Source: Phyllobacterium pellucidum (GTDB lineage Bacteria; Pseudomonadota; Alphaproteobacteria; Rhizobiales; Rhizobiaceae). Taken from it: a DNA stretch of 64,000 nucleotides. Below, piece after piece: positions 35,172-43,711 of this stretch. The position numbers and the translations under genes are program-made. The stretch lies in contig NZ_JABUMX010000001.1 of NCBI RefSeq assembly GCF_013327855.1, positions 124,001 to 188,000 on the forward strand, given 5' to 3'. The first letter of the stretch is position 1. Every line of letters begins with the position of its first letter. The notes beneath the pieces were generated by a model that worked only from the letters and a program-made list of their open reading frames with translations, did no database searches and had not been told where the DNA came from.

Positions 35172-35378
35172 TCAGGTCGGCGGTAGAAGGCGACGTAGGT
35201 TGTCGCGGTCAGTCATCCCGTTTTGAAACCACCACAGAAGGTGTCGGGCGGCATCCTCGGCCTCCGTACCCTGCCTCTCGCATCGTCGAATGGCGCAATG
35301 GTCCTGGAGCAAGCCGCGTATCATGACCACGTCTCTAGGCCACAGCGGCGTCCCGCAACTGTTGTAGTTCCGATACAT
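35172..35378 (-). CDS. Small conserved-looking protein
   Basis: 68 residues from ATG 35378: YRNYNSCGTPLWPRDVVMIR, then LLQDHCAIRRCERQGTEAED and ARHLLWWFQNGMTDRDNLRR. Small proteins of this kind (opening MYRNY, followed by WPR and a conserved DHC) are frequent in rhizobia in my memory, without known function. The open frame continues upstream to 35546, but that part overlaps another candidate and looks non-coding. It lies just after the molybdoenzyme gene, on the other strand. Confidence 0.5.
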   Translation of the reverse strand: MYRNYNSCGTPLWPRDVVMIRGLLQDHCAIRRCERQGTEAEDAARHLLWWFQNGMTDRDNLRRLLPPT

Positions 35379-35613
35379 GGGTTTCCGCCCTCTGTACACG
35401 ATTAGACTTGGTCCGGACGGCTGCATCCAGCCGATATGGGAGAACAATTCCCCGCCGACCCGCGGGCAGTGCCTGACTGGACTTTGCCGGCACCCAGACG
35501 CGGACTGAAGCTGTGGCCCGTTTGATGTTGACCTGGACTGCGACAAGACCCGCCATCGCGAGAAGGATCACGACGCCGGGAAATATCGAGGCGGACTCTT
35601 CGGGGTAGCTCAT
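35335..35613 (-). CDS. Possible small membrane protein
   Basis: A 92-residue frame whose ATG 35613 is preceded by AGGAG nine bases upstream. The N-terminus holds one hydrophobic segment (SIFPGVVILLAMAGLVAVQV); the remainder is basic with no recognised domain (VNIKRATASVRVWVPAKSSQ). It overlaps the small gene downstream by 44 bp, so one of the two may be wrong or the 3' part may be out of frame. Confidence 0.4.
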   Translation of the reverse strand: MSYPEESASIFPGVVILLAMAGLVAVQVNIKRATASVRVWVPAKSSQALPAGRRGIVLPYRLDAAVRTKSNRVQRAETHVSELQQLRDAAVA

Positions 35614-35708
35614 CGTCTTCTTCTCCTGAAAACTGCCGGCCGAACGCCATGGTCAGGAGATCAGTACGTCGACCGACGAAAATGGTGCCTGTTGGACACA
35701 GGCATCGT

Positions 35709-35744
35709 CGACACCTTCGTATGCCCGACACCTTCGTCCACTAG
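35709..35744 (+). promoter_or_regulatory. Shared regulatory element, two direct copies
   Basis: CGACACCTTCGTATG (35709) and CGACACCTTCGTCCACT (35726) are direct copies 17 bp apart, both matching the right arm of the shared element. Just upstream, TGCCTGT-TGGAC-ACAGGCA is a separate inverted repeat. The second copy ends about 95 bp before the hydrolase start at 35837. Confidence 0.65.
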
Positions 35745-35836
35745 CGGGGCGACCCCACGTGTCCGAAACTCCGCAGGCGAGCGCCCACGACCACAGGGTC
35801 GTGGGCTGCGTTCACCGCCATATCGGAGAAGCACTT

Positions 35837-36874
35837 ATGAGCGATTACGAGACAGGAAACCTCACACGCCGTTCTTTCGGCGGGTTTGCAATCGGCCTGA
35901 CGGCAGCGGGTCTCCTTTCGGGACGAGCCGCGAATGCCGCCCAAAATAAGAAGTTTGCGCTACCATCCGGGCAAGAACTGGTTGCCGACCGACAGATCGA
36001 CGCCGGGGACCTTAGTATCGGATACGCCGAGCTCGGCCCTACGAACGGCCCCCCAGTCGTTCTTTTTCACGGCTGGCCCTACGACATCAACGCGTTCGCG
36101 GAGGTTGCGCCGCTGCTTGCTGACCAGGGTCACAGGGTGATCGTTCCGCATCTGCGTGGGTATGGAAGCACGAAGTTCCTGTCGGAAAACACCATGCGTA
36201 ACGGCCAGCAGTCGGCGCTTGCCGTGGACGCGATCAAGCTGATGGATGCTTTGAGGATCGACAACGCGACCGTGGCCGGGTTCGACTGGGGTGCGCGGAC
36301 GGCCGACATCGTGGCCGCGCTCTGGCCGGAACGATGCAAGGGTCTGGTTTCCGTCAGCGGGTACCTGATCGGCAACCAGATGGCCGGCAAGGCGCCGCTG
36401 CCGCCGTCCGCCGAGCTCCAATGGTGGTATCAATTCTACTTCGCGACGGATCGCGGCCTGGAAGGCTATGGAAAATATACTGACGACTTTGCCAAACTGA
36501 TCTGGCAGCTCGCCTCCCCAAAGTGGAAGTTCGACGACGCCACGTTCGAACGAAGCGCCAGGGCATTCGCCAATTCGGACCACGTCGCAATCGTTGTCCA
36601 CAATTACCGCTGGCGGCTGGGTCTCACCGATGGCGAGAAACGGTTCGACGAGTTCGAAACGAAGCTCGCGGCCGGACCTGAAATTCACATCCCTTCGATC
36701 ACGATGGAGGGCGACGCCAACGGCGCGCCTCACCCGGATTCGAAGACCTACGCGGGTAAATTCAAGGCTAAATACGAGCACCGGCTCGTCACCGGCGGGA
36801 TCGGCCACAATCTCCCGCAGGAGGCCCCGGAAGCGTTCGCCAAGGCGGTCGCTGAAGTCGGTTCCTGGACGTAA
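35837..36874 (+). CDS. Tat-exported alpha/beta hydrolase (epoxide-hydrolase-like)
   Basis: 345 residues from ATG 35837 (GGAG 10 bases before). Twin-arginine signal TRRSFGGFAIGLTAAGLLSG (10-29) ending near AANA. Mature enzyme: oxyanion HGWPYD (78-83), nucleophile Asp150 in AGFDWGARTADIVA and the late His in GGIGHNLPQEAP. An Asp nucleophile fits haloalkane/haloacetate dehalogenases and epoxide hydrolases. It is predicted to act in the periplasm. Two direct copies of the shared regulatory element lie upstream. Confidence 0.87.
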   Translation: MSDYETGNLTRRSFGGFAIGLTAAGLLSGRAANAAQNKKFALPSGQELVADRQIDAGDLSIGYAELGPTNGPPVVLFHGWPYDINAFAEVAPLLADQGHRVIVPHLRGYGSTKFLSENTMRNGQQSALAVDAIKLMDALRIDNATVAGFDWGARTADIVAALWPERCKGLVSVSGYLIGNQMAGKAPLPPSAELQWWYQFYFATDRGLEGYGKYTDDFAKLIWQLASPKWKFDDATFERSARAFANSDHVAIVVHNYRWRLGLTDGEKRFDEFETKLAAGPEIHIPSITMEGDANGAPHPDSKTYAGKFKAKYEHRLVTGGIGHNLPQEAPEAFAKAVAEVGSWT

Positions 36875-37043
36875 GGGAAATCGATGCGTCGAAACTGCGG
36901 GATGACTATCGAATATTTCGATGTTTCCTATCATAAAAAGACGGCTAGCGCGGAGCTCCCCGTCCGTGTGATGAAGCCGCGATTACGTCGGCGCGTCCGC
37001 ATTGACGCTGGCGACCGCGAGGTCACATGGAAAGGATCCACCT

Positions 37044-38081
37044 TTGGAAATCGGTATCGACAGCTTCGCCATGCTTCTGCCCGACTCTGAGACGGGAATG
37101 CTCCAGTCCGCCGTCGACCGCATGGAGGCCGTACTGGCCGAGGTCGAACTTGCGGATCAGGTCGGACTGGACGTCTTCGGCATGGGCGAGCACCACCGCG
37201 AAAACGCGCTCGACTCCGCACCGGCGGTTATCCTCGCCGCGGCGGCGGCACGCACGAAGACGATCAGGTTAACAAGCGCCGTCGCCGTCCTGAGCGCCGC
37301 CGATCCCGTACGGGTCTTTCAAGAGTTCGCTACTCTGGATCTGATTTCGCGCGGCCGCACGGAGATCGTGGTGGGGCGCGGGTCGTCAGTTGACGCATAC
37401 CCGCTCTTCGGGTTCGATCTGCGCGATTACGATGCTCTCTTCTTGGAGAAGCTGGAACTGCTGCTCAAGATCAGAGAGGAGCCCAAGATCAAATGGCAAG
37501 GCCGTTTCCGTCCTCCGCTCAATGGCGAAGGCGTCTTCCCTCGCCCGCACCAGAGCACTCTTCCAGTGTGGCTCGGCGTCGGCGGCACTCCCGAATCCTT
37601 CATCCGCGCCGGCACACTTGGCCTGCCGTTGATGGTCGCCATCATCGGTGGGAGCTTCGAGCGTTTCAGGCCGTTGGTCGAGCTCTATCGTCGGGCGTGG
37701 GACGCCGCCGGGCATCCGCCCGAAGGCAAGAGGGTCGGCGTGCACGCGCTCGGCTTCGTAGGAGACACCGACGAAGCCGCCAGGAATGCGTTCTTTCCCG
37801 GCTGGTTTCAGATGTTTACGGATGCAGGAAAGGAACGAGGCTGGGCGCCGCCGACGCGAGCGCAGTTTGAACAGATGTGCGGTCCGCAGGGCGCGTTCGC
37901 GGTCGGCAGCCCGGCAACCGTCGCCGCCAAGGTCCTGCATGCAGACAGGGCTTTGGGCGGAGTTTCTCGCTTCACGTTCCAAATGAGCACCGCGGCACTC
38001 GAGACGGAGGCGATGCGCGGTTCGATCGAGCTGCTTGGCACGGATGTCGCTCCGCTCGTTCGCGGACGCGATCTGGATTAA
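37044..38081 (+). CDS. LLM-class flavin-dependent monooxygenase
   Basis: 345 residues from TTG 37044, preceded by AAAGGA with an 8-base gap; an earlier TTG at 37002 lacks a ribosome-binding site. Luciferase-like TIM barrel: IGIDSFAMLLPDSETG, DVFGMGEHHRENALDSAPAV, RIRLTSAV-type strand TIRLTSAVAVLSAADPVRVF, GRTEIVVGRGSS and VWLGVGGTPESFIRAG. Typical of FMNH2-dependent oxidation of small organic molecules or sulfonates; reduced FMN could come from the reductase at 48295-48888. No regulatory element is seen directly upstream, so it may be read from the hydrolase promoter (169 bp gap). Confidence 0.88.
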   Translation: MEIGIDSFAMLLPDSETGMLQSAVDRMEAVLAEVELADQVGLDVFGMGEHHRENALDSAPAVILAAAAARTKTIRLTSAVAVLSAADPVRVFQEFATLDLISRGRTEIVVGRGSSVDAYPLFGFDLRDYDALFLEKLELLLKIREEPKIKWQGRFRPPLNGEGVFPRPHQSTLPVWLGVGGTPESFIRAGTLGLPLMVAIIGGSFERFRPLVELYRRAWDAAGHPPEGKRVGVHALGFVGDTDEAARNAFFPGWFQMFTDAGKERGWAPPTRAQFEQMCGPQGAFAVGSPATVAAKVLHADRALGGVSRFTFQMSTAALETEAMRGSIELLGTDVAPLVRGRDLD

Positions 38082-38089
38082 GGTCCTCA

Positions 38090-38114
38090 GGGCGCCGGAA
38101 ATCCTCGGCGCCCC
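38090..38114. terminator. Bidirectional hairpin terminator
   Basis: GGGCGCCG-GAAATCCT-CGGCGCCC forms an 8-bp GC-rich stem between the convergent LLM and NTF2-like genes, with few T residues after it on either side. Confidence 0.55.
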
Positions 38115-38121
38115 GGAACTC

Positions 38122-38583
38122 CTATCCAAAGATCAGTCTTTGATAATCGGCCAGCATCTTCGGATCCTCGACGGACCCGTGATGATGGAGCTGTCGCCAG
38201 GCGCCCTCCTTTCGGATGAACCAGCGTGTAGTCCGAAAGGCGACGTCTAGCGTCTCGCCCACCGTCCGGCATATCCCGCGTTCACGGCCGACGAAGAGAT
38301 GCCAGTTGTCTCCGCCCTGGCTCGTGAAATCATGGAAGGTCACGTGGACCTCCGCCCGTCCCTCGAAAAGCTTAGCGTAGCCTTCGGCGATTTGATCCCA
38401 ACCTCGGCGAATGCCACCGATGGGATTGTCCATGCTGGGGGTCGTGTCGTTGAACCAGACCGCTTCCAGCCCCTGCAGATCCGCGGCGTTAAAAGCCCGA
38501 TAGAATTCGATCAACACATCGATCGGGCTACCGTCTCCTCGTTTCGTTTCGTCGCCGTTGATTTCCATGAGATGCCAGTTCAT
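38122..38583 (-). CDS. NTF2/SnoaL-like fold protein
   Basis: 153 residues: VLIEFYRAFNAADLQGLEAV, GIRRGWDQIAEGYAKLFEGR, VHVTFHDF and TTRWFIRKEGAWRQLHHHGS follow the cone-shaped alpha+beta barrel of the NTF2/SnoaL superfamily. Members include dehydratases, isomerases and ligand binders; no specific activity can be assigned. The gene is 21 bp downstream of the decayed DJ-1 paralogue on the same strand, so it is probably co-transcribed. Confidence 0.8.
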   Translation of the reverse strand: MNWHLMEINGDETKRGDGSPIDVLIEFYRAFNAADLQGLEAVWFNDTTPSMDNPIGGIRRGWDQIAEGYAKLFEGRAEVHVTFHDFTSQGGDNWHLFVGRERGICRTVGETLDVAFRTTRWFIRKEGAWRQLHHHGSVEDPKMLADYQRLIFG

Positions 38584-38604
38584 CGGGGTCTTCCTCTCTA
38601 CCTA

Positions 38605-39248
38605 CTACAGCAACGTCAGGAGCTGGGCTCCCGCGGTCGACGAGGCCGGGTTCTGTCCCGTGATCAGGCGGCCGTCGATAATTGAAAAACTTGCCCAGTC
38701 CTCGGACTTAACTGGCTTCCAAGCGCCTTGAGATCGCCGTCGACGAGGAACGGAACTTCCTCTTCCAAGTTGGCGAACCCTGTGACCCGCTTGCCCCTGA
38801 CCATGGGATATCCCTGGTAGGTCATGTGATGGAAGACAGCAGGTCCATGGCACACGGCGGCCACAGGCTTGCCCGCACCGTAGAAGTACTCGATCAGCGT
38901 GATCGATTTGCACTCCTCGACCAGATCCCACATCGGGCCGTGGCCGCCAGAATTAAACACGGTATCGAAGTCCTTCGCATCGACGTTGGCGGGACGCACC
39001 GTGTTGGCAAGCACCGACTGGGCGTCCTTGTCCACCTTGAAGCGGGTCATCGAGGGCGTCTGGTCTTCGGGCTCGTCGCTTTTCGGGTCGATCGGCGGTT
39101 GTCCGCCGCGCGAGGTGACGGTTATCGCCACCCCGCCGTCCTTAAAGGCGTAGTACAGTGCCACGAATTCCTCCAGCCAGAAGCGGTTCTTTCTTCCCGT
39201 GTTTCCGAGACGATCATGCAAGGTCAGCACTGTCAGGATCCTACTCAT
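38605..39248 (-). pseudogene. Frameshifted DJ-1/PfpI paralogue
   Basis: From ATG 39248 the frame reads SRILTVLTLHDRLGNTGRKN, keeps the Glu in FWLEEFVALYYAF and the nucleophile in AAVCHGPAVF, then leaves homology after DLKALGS (about 38725) and stops at 38664. The family C-terminus continues in another frame (VKSEDWASFSIIDGRLITGQ, NPASSTAGAQLLTLL) to 38605. Compared with 16879-17592 about six residues are also missing between EEE and VPFL. A single base change near GCGCTTGGAAGCC would restore it. Either a decaying gene or a sequencing error. A regulatory element still faces it. Confidence 0.8.
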
Positions 39249-39351
39249 CGCTCTCTCCGTTGATTGCGGGCGCGGAGCCCTGTTGCGGTCGGACATGAGC
39301 CGCGGGTATTCCTCCATCGACAGAAACAGGATGCTTAAAGAAGTCTCGGGG

Positions 39352-39371
39352 TTCCATTGTACGATGGTGTC
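39352..39371 (-). promoter_or_regulatory. Shared regulatory element, facing DJ-1 paralogue
   Basis: Minus strand GACACCATCGTACAATGGAA. It forms an inverted repeat (18 of 20 matching) with the copy at 39411, 39 bp away. CAAT ends about 108 bp before ATG 39248. Confidence 0.75.
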
Positions 39372-39410
39372 ACAATCGGGTTTCCGCCGCCCGGAATAAG
39401 CCGGCCGCCC

Positions 39411-39430
39411 GATACCATCGTCCAATGGAA
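39411..39430 (+). promoter_or_regulatory. Shared regulatory element, facing FixJ-type gene
   Basis: GATACCATCGTCCAATGGAA on the plus strand, the mirror copy of 39352-39371, ending about 110 bp before the response-regulator start. It implies the regulator's gene belongs to the same regulon. Confidence 0.75.
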
Positions 39431-39537
39431 ATCGAAATTGTAAGATGCGACGTCTTTTTTTGGCCGGCGACGCGCGGGATCGCCGATGCCGTGGACCGTC
39501 GAACATGCTATGTTCCGGCTGACGAGGGGGAAAGACT

Positions 39538-40239
39538 TTGCATTTGTTGGTGGGAAATCAAACGCAAGGGATGACGACGAGGATGACTGACGCAGTAGCT
39601 TCATCAATCGACGCGGTCGCACCACCTATCGTCTTCGTCGTAGACGACGACCTGTCCGTCCGTGAGTCTCTCGAGATGCTGATTACGGCCGCGGGCTGGC
39701 AGCCAGCACTGTTTAGTTCCGCGCGGTCGTTTCTGGAGGCCGCTCAGACGGCGGCCCCGAGCTGCCTACTGCTCGACGTGAACATGCCGGATCTGAATGG
39801 TCTCGACCTGCAGGGCATGGTTGCTCAGAGCGGAAACAAGATGCCGATCATCTTCATCTCGGGATACAAAGACGTTCCAGCAACCGTCCAGGCGTTGAAG
39901 GCCGGCGCCATGGATTTCCTTACAAAGCCTATCGACTCGGCGGAACTGCTCGGCGCCGTTCGATCCGCGTTAGCGCGCAGCGAGGCGCTTAAGCACGAGA
40001 ACGCGGCGCTCTCCCAGCTGCAGCAGCTATACGACGCGCTGACACCTAGGGAACGCGAGATCATGGTTCGCATTATCAAAGGGCTTTTGAACAAGCAGAT
40101 CGCCTATGAACTGGGGATTAGTGAGATCACGGTGAAGGCGCATCGCGGCCGGCTCATGAAGAAGACGGGCGCCCGTTCGCTGCCTGAACTCATGGCAATG
40201 GCCGCCCGCTTGAACATGGACGACGGCGTCGGCCACTGA
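39538..40239 (+). CDS. FixJ/NarL-type response regulator
   Basis: 233 residues from TTG 39538, which has GAGGGG eight bases before it (ATG 39571 or 39583 are alternatives). Receiver: VVDDDLSVRESLEML, phospho-acceptor Asp80 in LLLDVNMPDLNG, Ser in FISGYK and Lys in FLTKPI. LuxR helix-turn-helix: TPREREIMVRIIKGLLNKQI, ISEITVKAHRGRLMKKTGAR. Close paralogue of 23288-23980. The shared regulatory element upstream suggests autoregulation. No kinase gene is adjacent; the MFS gene ends 5 bp away on the other strand. Confidence 0.9.
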   Translation: MHLLVGNQTQGMTTRMTDAVASSIDAVAPPIVFVVDDDLSVRESLEMLITAAGWQPALFSSARSFLEAAQTAAPSCLLLDVNMPDLNGLDLQGMVAQSGNKMPIIFISGYKDVPATVQALKAGAMDFLTKPIDSAELLGAVRSALARSEALKHENAALSQLQQLYDALTPREREIMVRIIKGLLNKQIAYELGISEITVKAHRGRLMKKTGARSLPELMAMAARLNMDDGVGH

Positions 40240-40243
40240 CGTC

Positions 40244-41470
40244 CTAAGGGTGCCGGGCGACCTTCACGACCTTCGTAGAGCTTCGCTCGCCCGGAAACAT
40301 CTGGATCATGACGACGTAAACCCCAGCCCCCACCACCAGTGCGATGCTGGCGATGGCGAGCGCGAGATTGAATCCTGCGTCGACGTCCGCCACCCGAGCC
40401 ATGATCGCTCCGACGGCAGGCGGCCCCACGATCTGCCCTATCGCGAAGACGGCCGTCAAAAGTCCCATGTACCGCGCGTGATGCGTCGATCGTATCCTTC
40501 TGACCTCGTTCATCGCGAAGAAGCTGATGGCGGTGAAAGGCAAGCCGACAAGAATGCTGCTGAACGCAAGACCCGGGGCGCCGTGCCAGACCACCGACAG
40601 CGCCACCCCGACCGCCTGCAGAAGATAGGCGACGACGAGATGGAGCCTGACGTCGGCGGTGTGCCGCACGCGCGCGGCGAGCAATGATCCGGCGACTGCG
40701 GCAAGTCCGAAAAGCGGCCAGAAGACGGTGAGAAGCGGCGAGCCGGGGATGGTATTCTTCGCGATGACCGGAAGATAGGTCGCCGTGATGATGTAGCCAA
40801 ACCCGGCCAGCCCGTAGGCGATCGCAAAGAGTGGCATTTCCGATTTTGGCACCCTGCCAGACGCCCGCGTTGAGGTCCCGACCGAGTAGGCGTCGGACGG
40901 GCTCGAATTATTCCCAAAGGTTTTCCAGATAATGGCGCTGATGATTGCAGAGAGGGCGGAAAACACAAGCCAGGCCGTGCTGCCCGATAGCCCGAGCAAG
41001 GTCATTCCACTTGCGGCCAACCCGGACGCTGCGATGCCCGCCCCCGGACCGGTGAATATGGCGCTTCCGATCGAGCTACCAGTTCCCGAAAGCTGGGCAA
41101 GACACCATCCGGAGGTGAAGACGAATCCGACTGCGGAAGCCACGCCCGCGAGAAACCGAAGAGCAACCCAGGCATCGGCGTAGGGCGCAGACATCAAAGC
41201 GGTAAGCAGGACCGTGGCCACCAGTGTCAGGCGGATGACGAAGGTATGATCCCACCTCCTGGGCACTGCCATCGCCGCCAACGCGCCGACCAGATAGCCC
41301 ACGTAGTTTGCGGTGGCGAGGCCTCCGGCTCGCGAGAGGTCCAAGACGCCGTCGTGCAGCATCATCGGCAGGATCGGAGTAAAGGCGAACCGTCCGACGC
41401 CCATGGCGATGGCGAGAGACGCCGATCCAGCGAGGACGACCACATATGGACTAGGGCTGTGTTTCGACAT
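40244..41470 (-). CDS. YbfB/YjiJ-family MFS transporter
   Basis: 408 residues from ATG 41470 with about twelve hydrophobic helices. Opening segment GSASLAIAMGVGRFAFTPIL and the GRFAFTPILPMM phrase fit the YbfB/YjiJ group of MFS permeases. Substrate unknown; inner membrane. Convergent with the FixJ-type gene, upstream partner of nothing. It is followed upstream by the NMO gene on the same strand (144 bp). Confidence 0.88.
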   Translation of the reverse strand: MSKHSPSPYVVVLAGSASLAIAMGVGRFAFTPILPMMLHDGVLDLSRAGGLATANYVGYLVGALAAMAVPRRWDHTFVIRLTLVATVLLTALMSAPYADAWVALRFLAGVASAVGFVFTSGWCLAQLSGTGSSIGSAIFTGPGAGIAASGLAASGMTLLGLSGSTAWLVFSALSAIISAIIWKTFGNNSSPSDAYSVGTSTRASGRVPKSEMPLFAIAYGLAGFGYIITATYLPVIAKNTIPGSPLLTVFWPLFGLAAVAGSLLAARVRHTADVRLHLVVAYLLQAVGVALSVVWHGAPGLAFSSILVGLPFTAISFFAMNEVRRIRSTHHARYMGLLTAVFAIGQIVGPPAVGAIMARVADVDAGFNLALAIASIALVVGAGVYVVMIQMFPGERSSTKVVKVARHP

Positions 41471-41614
41471 GACGCTGTCCTTCGTTCGATTTGAGACATG
41501 TCCCACGATCAAGAGATGCTCGCGCCACCCTCAGGTAGGATGGCCCACGTTTGTGTGAACCGTCACTCTGCGGCAGATTGTTTGCCGCGATCCGGAAGGA
41601 TCGACGGAATGCCG

Positions 41615-42700
41615 TCAGGTCGGACTGCGGCGTGCGATGACGTCGAATGCGGACTGGTAGAGCGCGCGGGTCAATTCCTCAGCCCCGACTCTCAAAGCAA
41701 GACTGGCCGATTGACCGGACCAAAGGTTCGTAAAATCGTTTCGCATCTCCGCCTCGGCCATCGCTCTGATGGGAACGAGAGCTCCTCCGGCAGTCGGAAA
41801 TGCCGGCACGGTATCCGAGATTGGACCCAGATCGCGCATTAGACGGTTTACAACGCCTCTCGCTGGACGGCCGGTAAAAACATTCGTTATCGCGGTGCTG
41901 TCGTCTCGGACGGAAGCCAGCGCCTCAGCGTGAACTGCGGGAATCCTCGCCTCGGGGCAGAATAAGTATGCGGTCCCGACCTGGACGGCGGAAGCGCCTA
42001 GCATTAGGGCGGCGGCGACACCTCTCCCGTCGGCGATGCCGCCGGCAGCGATTACTGGCACCCGCACCGCGTCGACCACCTGGGGCAGGAGCGCCATGAT
42101 TCCAACCTGGGTCGTCATGTCCTGGCTCAAAAAGTTCCCACGATGTCCGCCGGCTTCGAAACCCATGGCAATGACTGCGTCGACGCCATTTTTTTCGAGC
42201 CAGACGGCCTCGGCCACGGTCGTCGCGGATGATATAATCTTCGCACCTGTCGCCTTCACACGCTGGACTAGTGACTTTTCGGGCAGCCCAAAATGAAAGC
42301 TCACGACCTCCGGTTTCAACTCCTCGACAACCTTGCAGAACGAACTGTCGAATGGTGCGCGGCCCGCCGCGGCGATCGGCGCGGCAGGGTCAAGTCCTGC
42401 GTCTACGAAGTAGGGCGCGAGCAGAGCTCGCCATCGCATCTGCGCCGCCAGATCTTCGGCGGGAGAAACGTGTGAGAAGAAATTCACGTTCACAGGTGCG
42501 TGGCTAGCGCCGCGAATCTCATGGAGTGCCTGGCGCAACCCCTCGACGTTTAACAGAGCGCTCGGGAGGGAACCCAGACCGCCGGCCTTGGCCGCGGCGA
42601 CGACCATTTCGACCGTCGAAGCGCCGGCCATCGGCGCCTGGATGATGGGAAGCTCGATTCCAAAAAGGTTGAGAATTCGGCGATCCGGCCAGCGGGTCAT
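41615..42700 (-). CDS. Nitronate monooxygenase family flavoprotein
   Basis: 361 residues, an FMN-dependent TIM-barrel enzyme of the NMO/2-nitropropane dioxygenase family. Visible: LPIIQAPMAGASTVEMVVAA (substrate/FMN loop), GGLGSLPSALL, DAVIAMGFEAGGHRGNF, IAAGGIADGRGVAAALMLGA and QVGTAYLFCPEA. Catalyses oxidative denitrification of nitronates or related enoyl reductions. It is divergent from the SDR at 42986 with a regulatory element facing each. Confidence 0.9.
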   Translation of the reverse strand: MTRWPDRRILNLFGIELPIIQAPMAGASTVEMVVAAAKAGGLGSLPSALLNVEGLRQALHEIRGASHAPVNVNFFSHVSPAEDLAAQMRWRALLAPYFVDAGLDPAAPIAAAGRAPFDSSFCKVVEELKPEVVSFHFGLPEKSLVQRVKATGAKIISSATTVAEAVWLEKNGVDAVIAMGFEAGGHRGNFLSQDMTTQVGIMALLPQVVDAVRVPVIAAGGIADGRGVAAALMLGASAVQVGTAYLFCPEARIPAVHAEALASVRDDSTAITNVFTGRPARGVVNRLMRDLGPISDTVPAFPTAGGALVPIRAMAEAEMRNDFTNLWSGQSASLALRVGAEELTRALYQSAFDVIARRSPT

Positions 42701-42758
42701 GTGGACTCCTTGTCATGCGTCACGTTGCAACGCTGATACCCCCGGCCACCAGCCACGT

Positions 42759-42779
42759 CTATTGGACCTTGGTGTGCTG
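42759..42779 (-). promoter_or_regulatory. Shared regulatory element, facing NMO gene
   Basis: Minus strand CAGCACACCAAGGTCCAATA. CAAT ends 60 bp before ATG 42700. Confidence 0.75.
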
Positions 42780-42793
42780 AACAACGACCCAAT

Positions 42794-42828
42794 CCGAAGG
42801 TATCGGGAACACCTTCGTACAATATCGG
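42794..42828 (+). promoter_or_regulatory. Shared regulatory element, facing SDR operon
   Basis: CGAAGGTAT-CGGGA-ACACCTTCG is a 9-5-9 inverted repeat (one mismatch), then TACAATATCGG. It lies 160 bp before ATG 42986. No additional promoter is seen before the following RidA, crotonase, SRPBCC and isochorismatase genes. Confidence 0.8.
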
Positions 42829-42985
42829 GTCCCGATTTTCGGCGCGATGGTTGTAGCGGAGCGGACGACGGCGACTGCCGGGCAGCTCCCGGCCGATGGC
42901 TGGATCAACGTATCACACGAGGAACAAAGCGACCGACCGCCACCTGGCGGCCGAAGGAATCCGCGTCGCCAGAACGGAGGTAGGC

Positions 42986-43711
42986 ATGAGCGTGCATAAG
43001 ACTGTTATCATCACCGGCGCGTCGCAAGGGATCGGCGCCGGACTCGTCAAGACGTTCTTGGACAAGGGTTGGAATGTCGTCGGAACCTCTCGGAATATCA
43101 GCGAGAGCACGCTATTCGACCGAGAAGGCCGGCTGGAGATGATCAGCGGCGACGTCGCAGATCCCGAAACGGCCGAGCGGGTGGCGACAGCGGCGGTGGA
43201 GCAATTCGGTTCGATCGATGCGCTCGTTAACAATGCCGGGGTCTTCTTCACCAAGCCGTTCCTCGAATACACAATTGAAGACTTCCGACGCCTGTGCGCG
43301 ACGAACGTCGAAGGGTTCATCCATTTCACGAAACACACCATCGGTCAGATGCTACGTCAGAAGTCTGGCGGGAGTATCGTGACGATCACGTCGTCCCTGA
43401 CGGACCATCCGATCGCCGGCGTGACAGCGTCGCTGCCTATGATCACCAAGGGCGGACTCAACGCGATCACGAAGAGCCTCGCGCTGGAGTTCGCCAAGAA
43501 CAACATCCGTGTGAATGCGCTTTCGCCAGGCGTCGTCGACACCCCCCTCCACGCGAAAAACCCGCGAACATTCCTCGAATCCTTGTCGCCGATGGGCACT
43601 ATCACGGCCGTACAGGAAATTGTCGACGGCGTCGTCTATCTTACGGAATCCTCCAATATCACAGGCGAGGTGCTGCACGTCGACAACGGCGCACATCTAG
43701 GAAAATGGTAG
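42986..43711 (+). CDS. SDR oxidoreductase lacking the catalytic Tyr
   Basis: 241 residues from ATG 42986 (GGAGG before it). NAD(P) motif ITGASQGIGAG (9-19), NNAGVFF, and C-terminal GEVLHVDNGAHLG. The active-site segment is TASLPMITKGGLNAITKSLA: Lys155 is present, but Pro151 stands where classical SDRs have Tyr. Paralogue of 19295-20008. Its stop lies inside the start region of the RidA gene (7-bp overlap), so both are coupled. First gene of an operon running to 46487. Confidence 0.88.
   Translation: MSVHKTVIITGASQGIGAGLVKTFLDKGWNVVGTSRNISESTLFDREGRLEMISGDVADPETAERVATAAVEQFGSIDALVNNAGVFFTKPFLEYTIEDFRRLCATNVEGFIHFTKHTIGQMLRQKSGGSIVTITSSLTDHPIAGVTASLPMITKGGLNAITKSLALEFAKNNIRVNALSPGVVDTPLHAKNPRTFLESLSPMGTITAVQEIVDGVVYLTESSNITGEVLHVDNGAHLGKW

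Noticed and set aside
42805-42830. EcfG-type promoter (GGAAC) upstream of the SDR operon
   Set aside because: GGAAC occurs here only by chance within the shared element; other copies lack it and no CGTT -10 follows.
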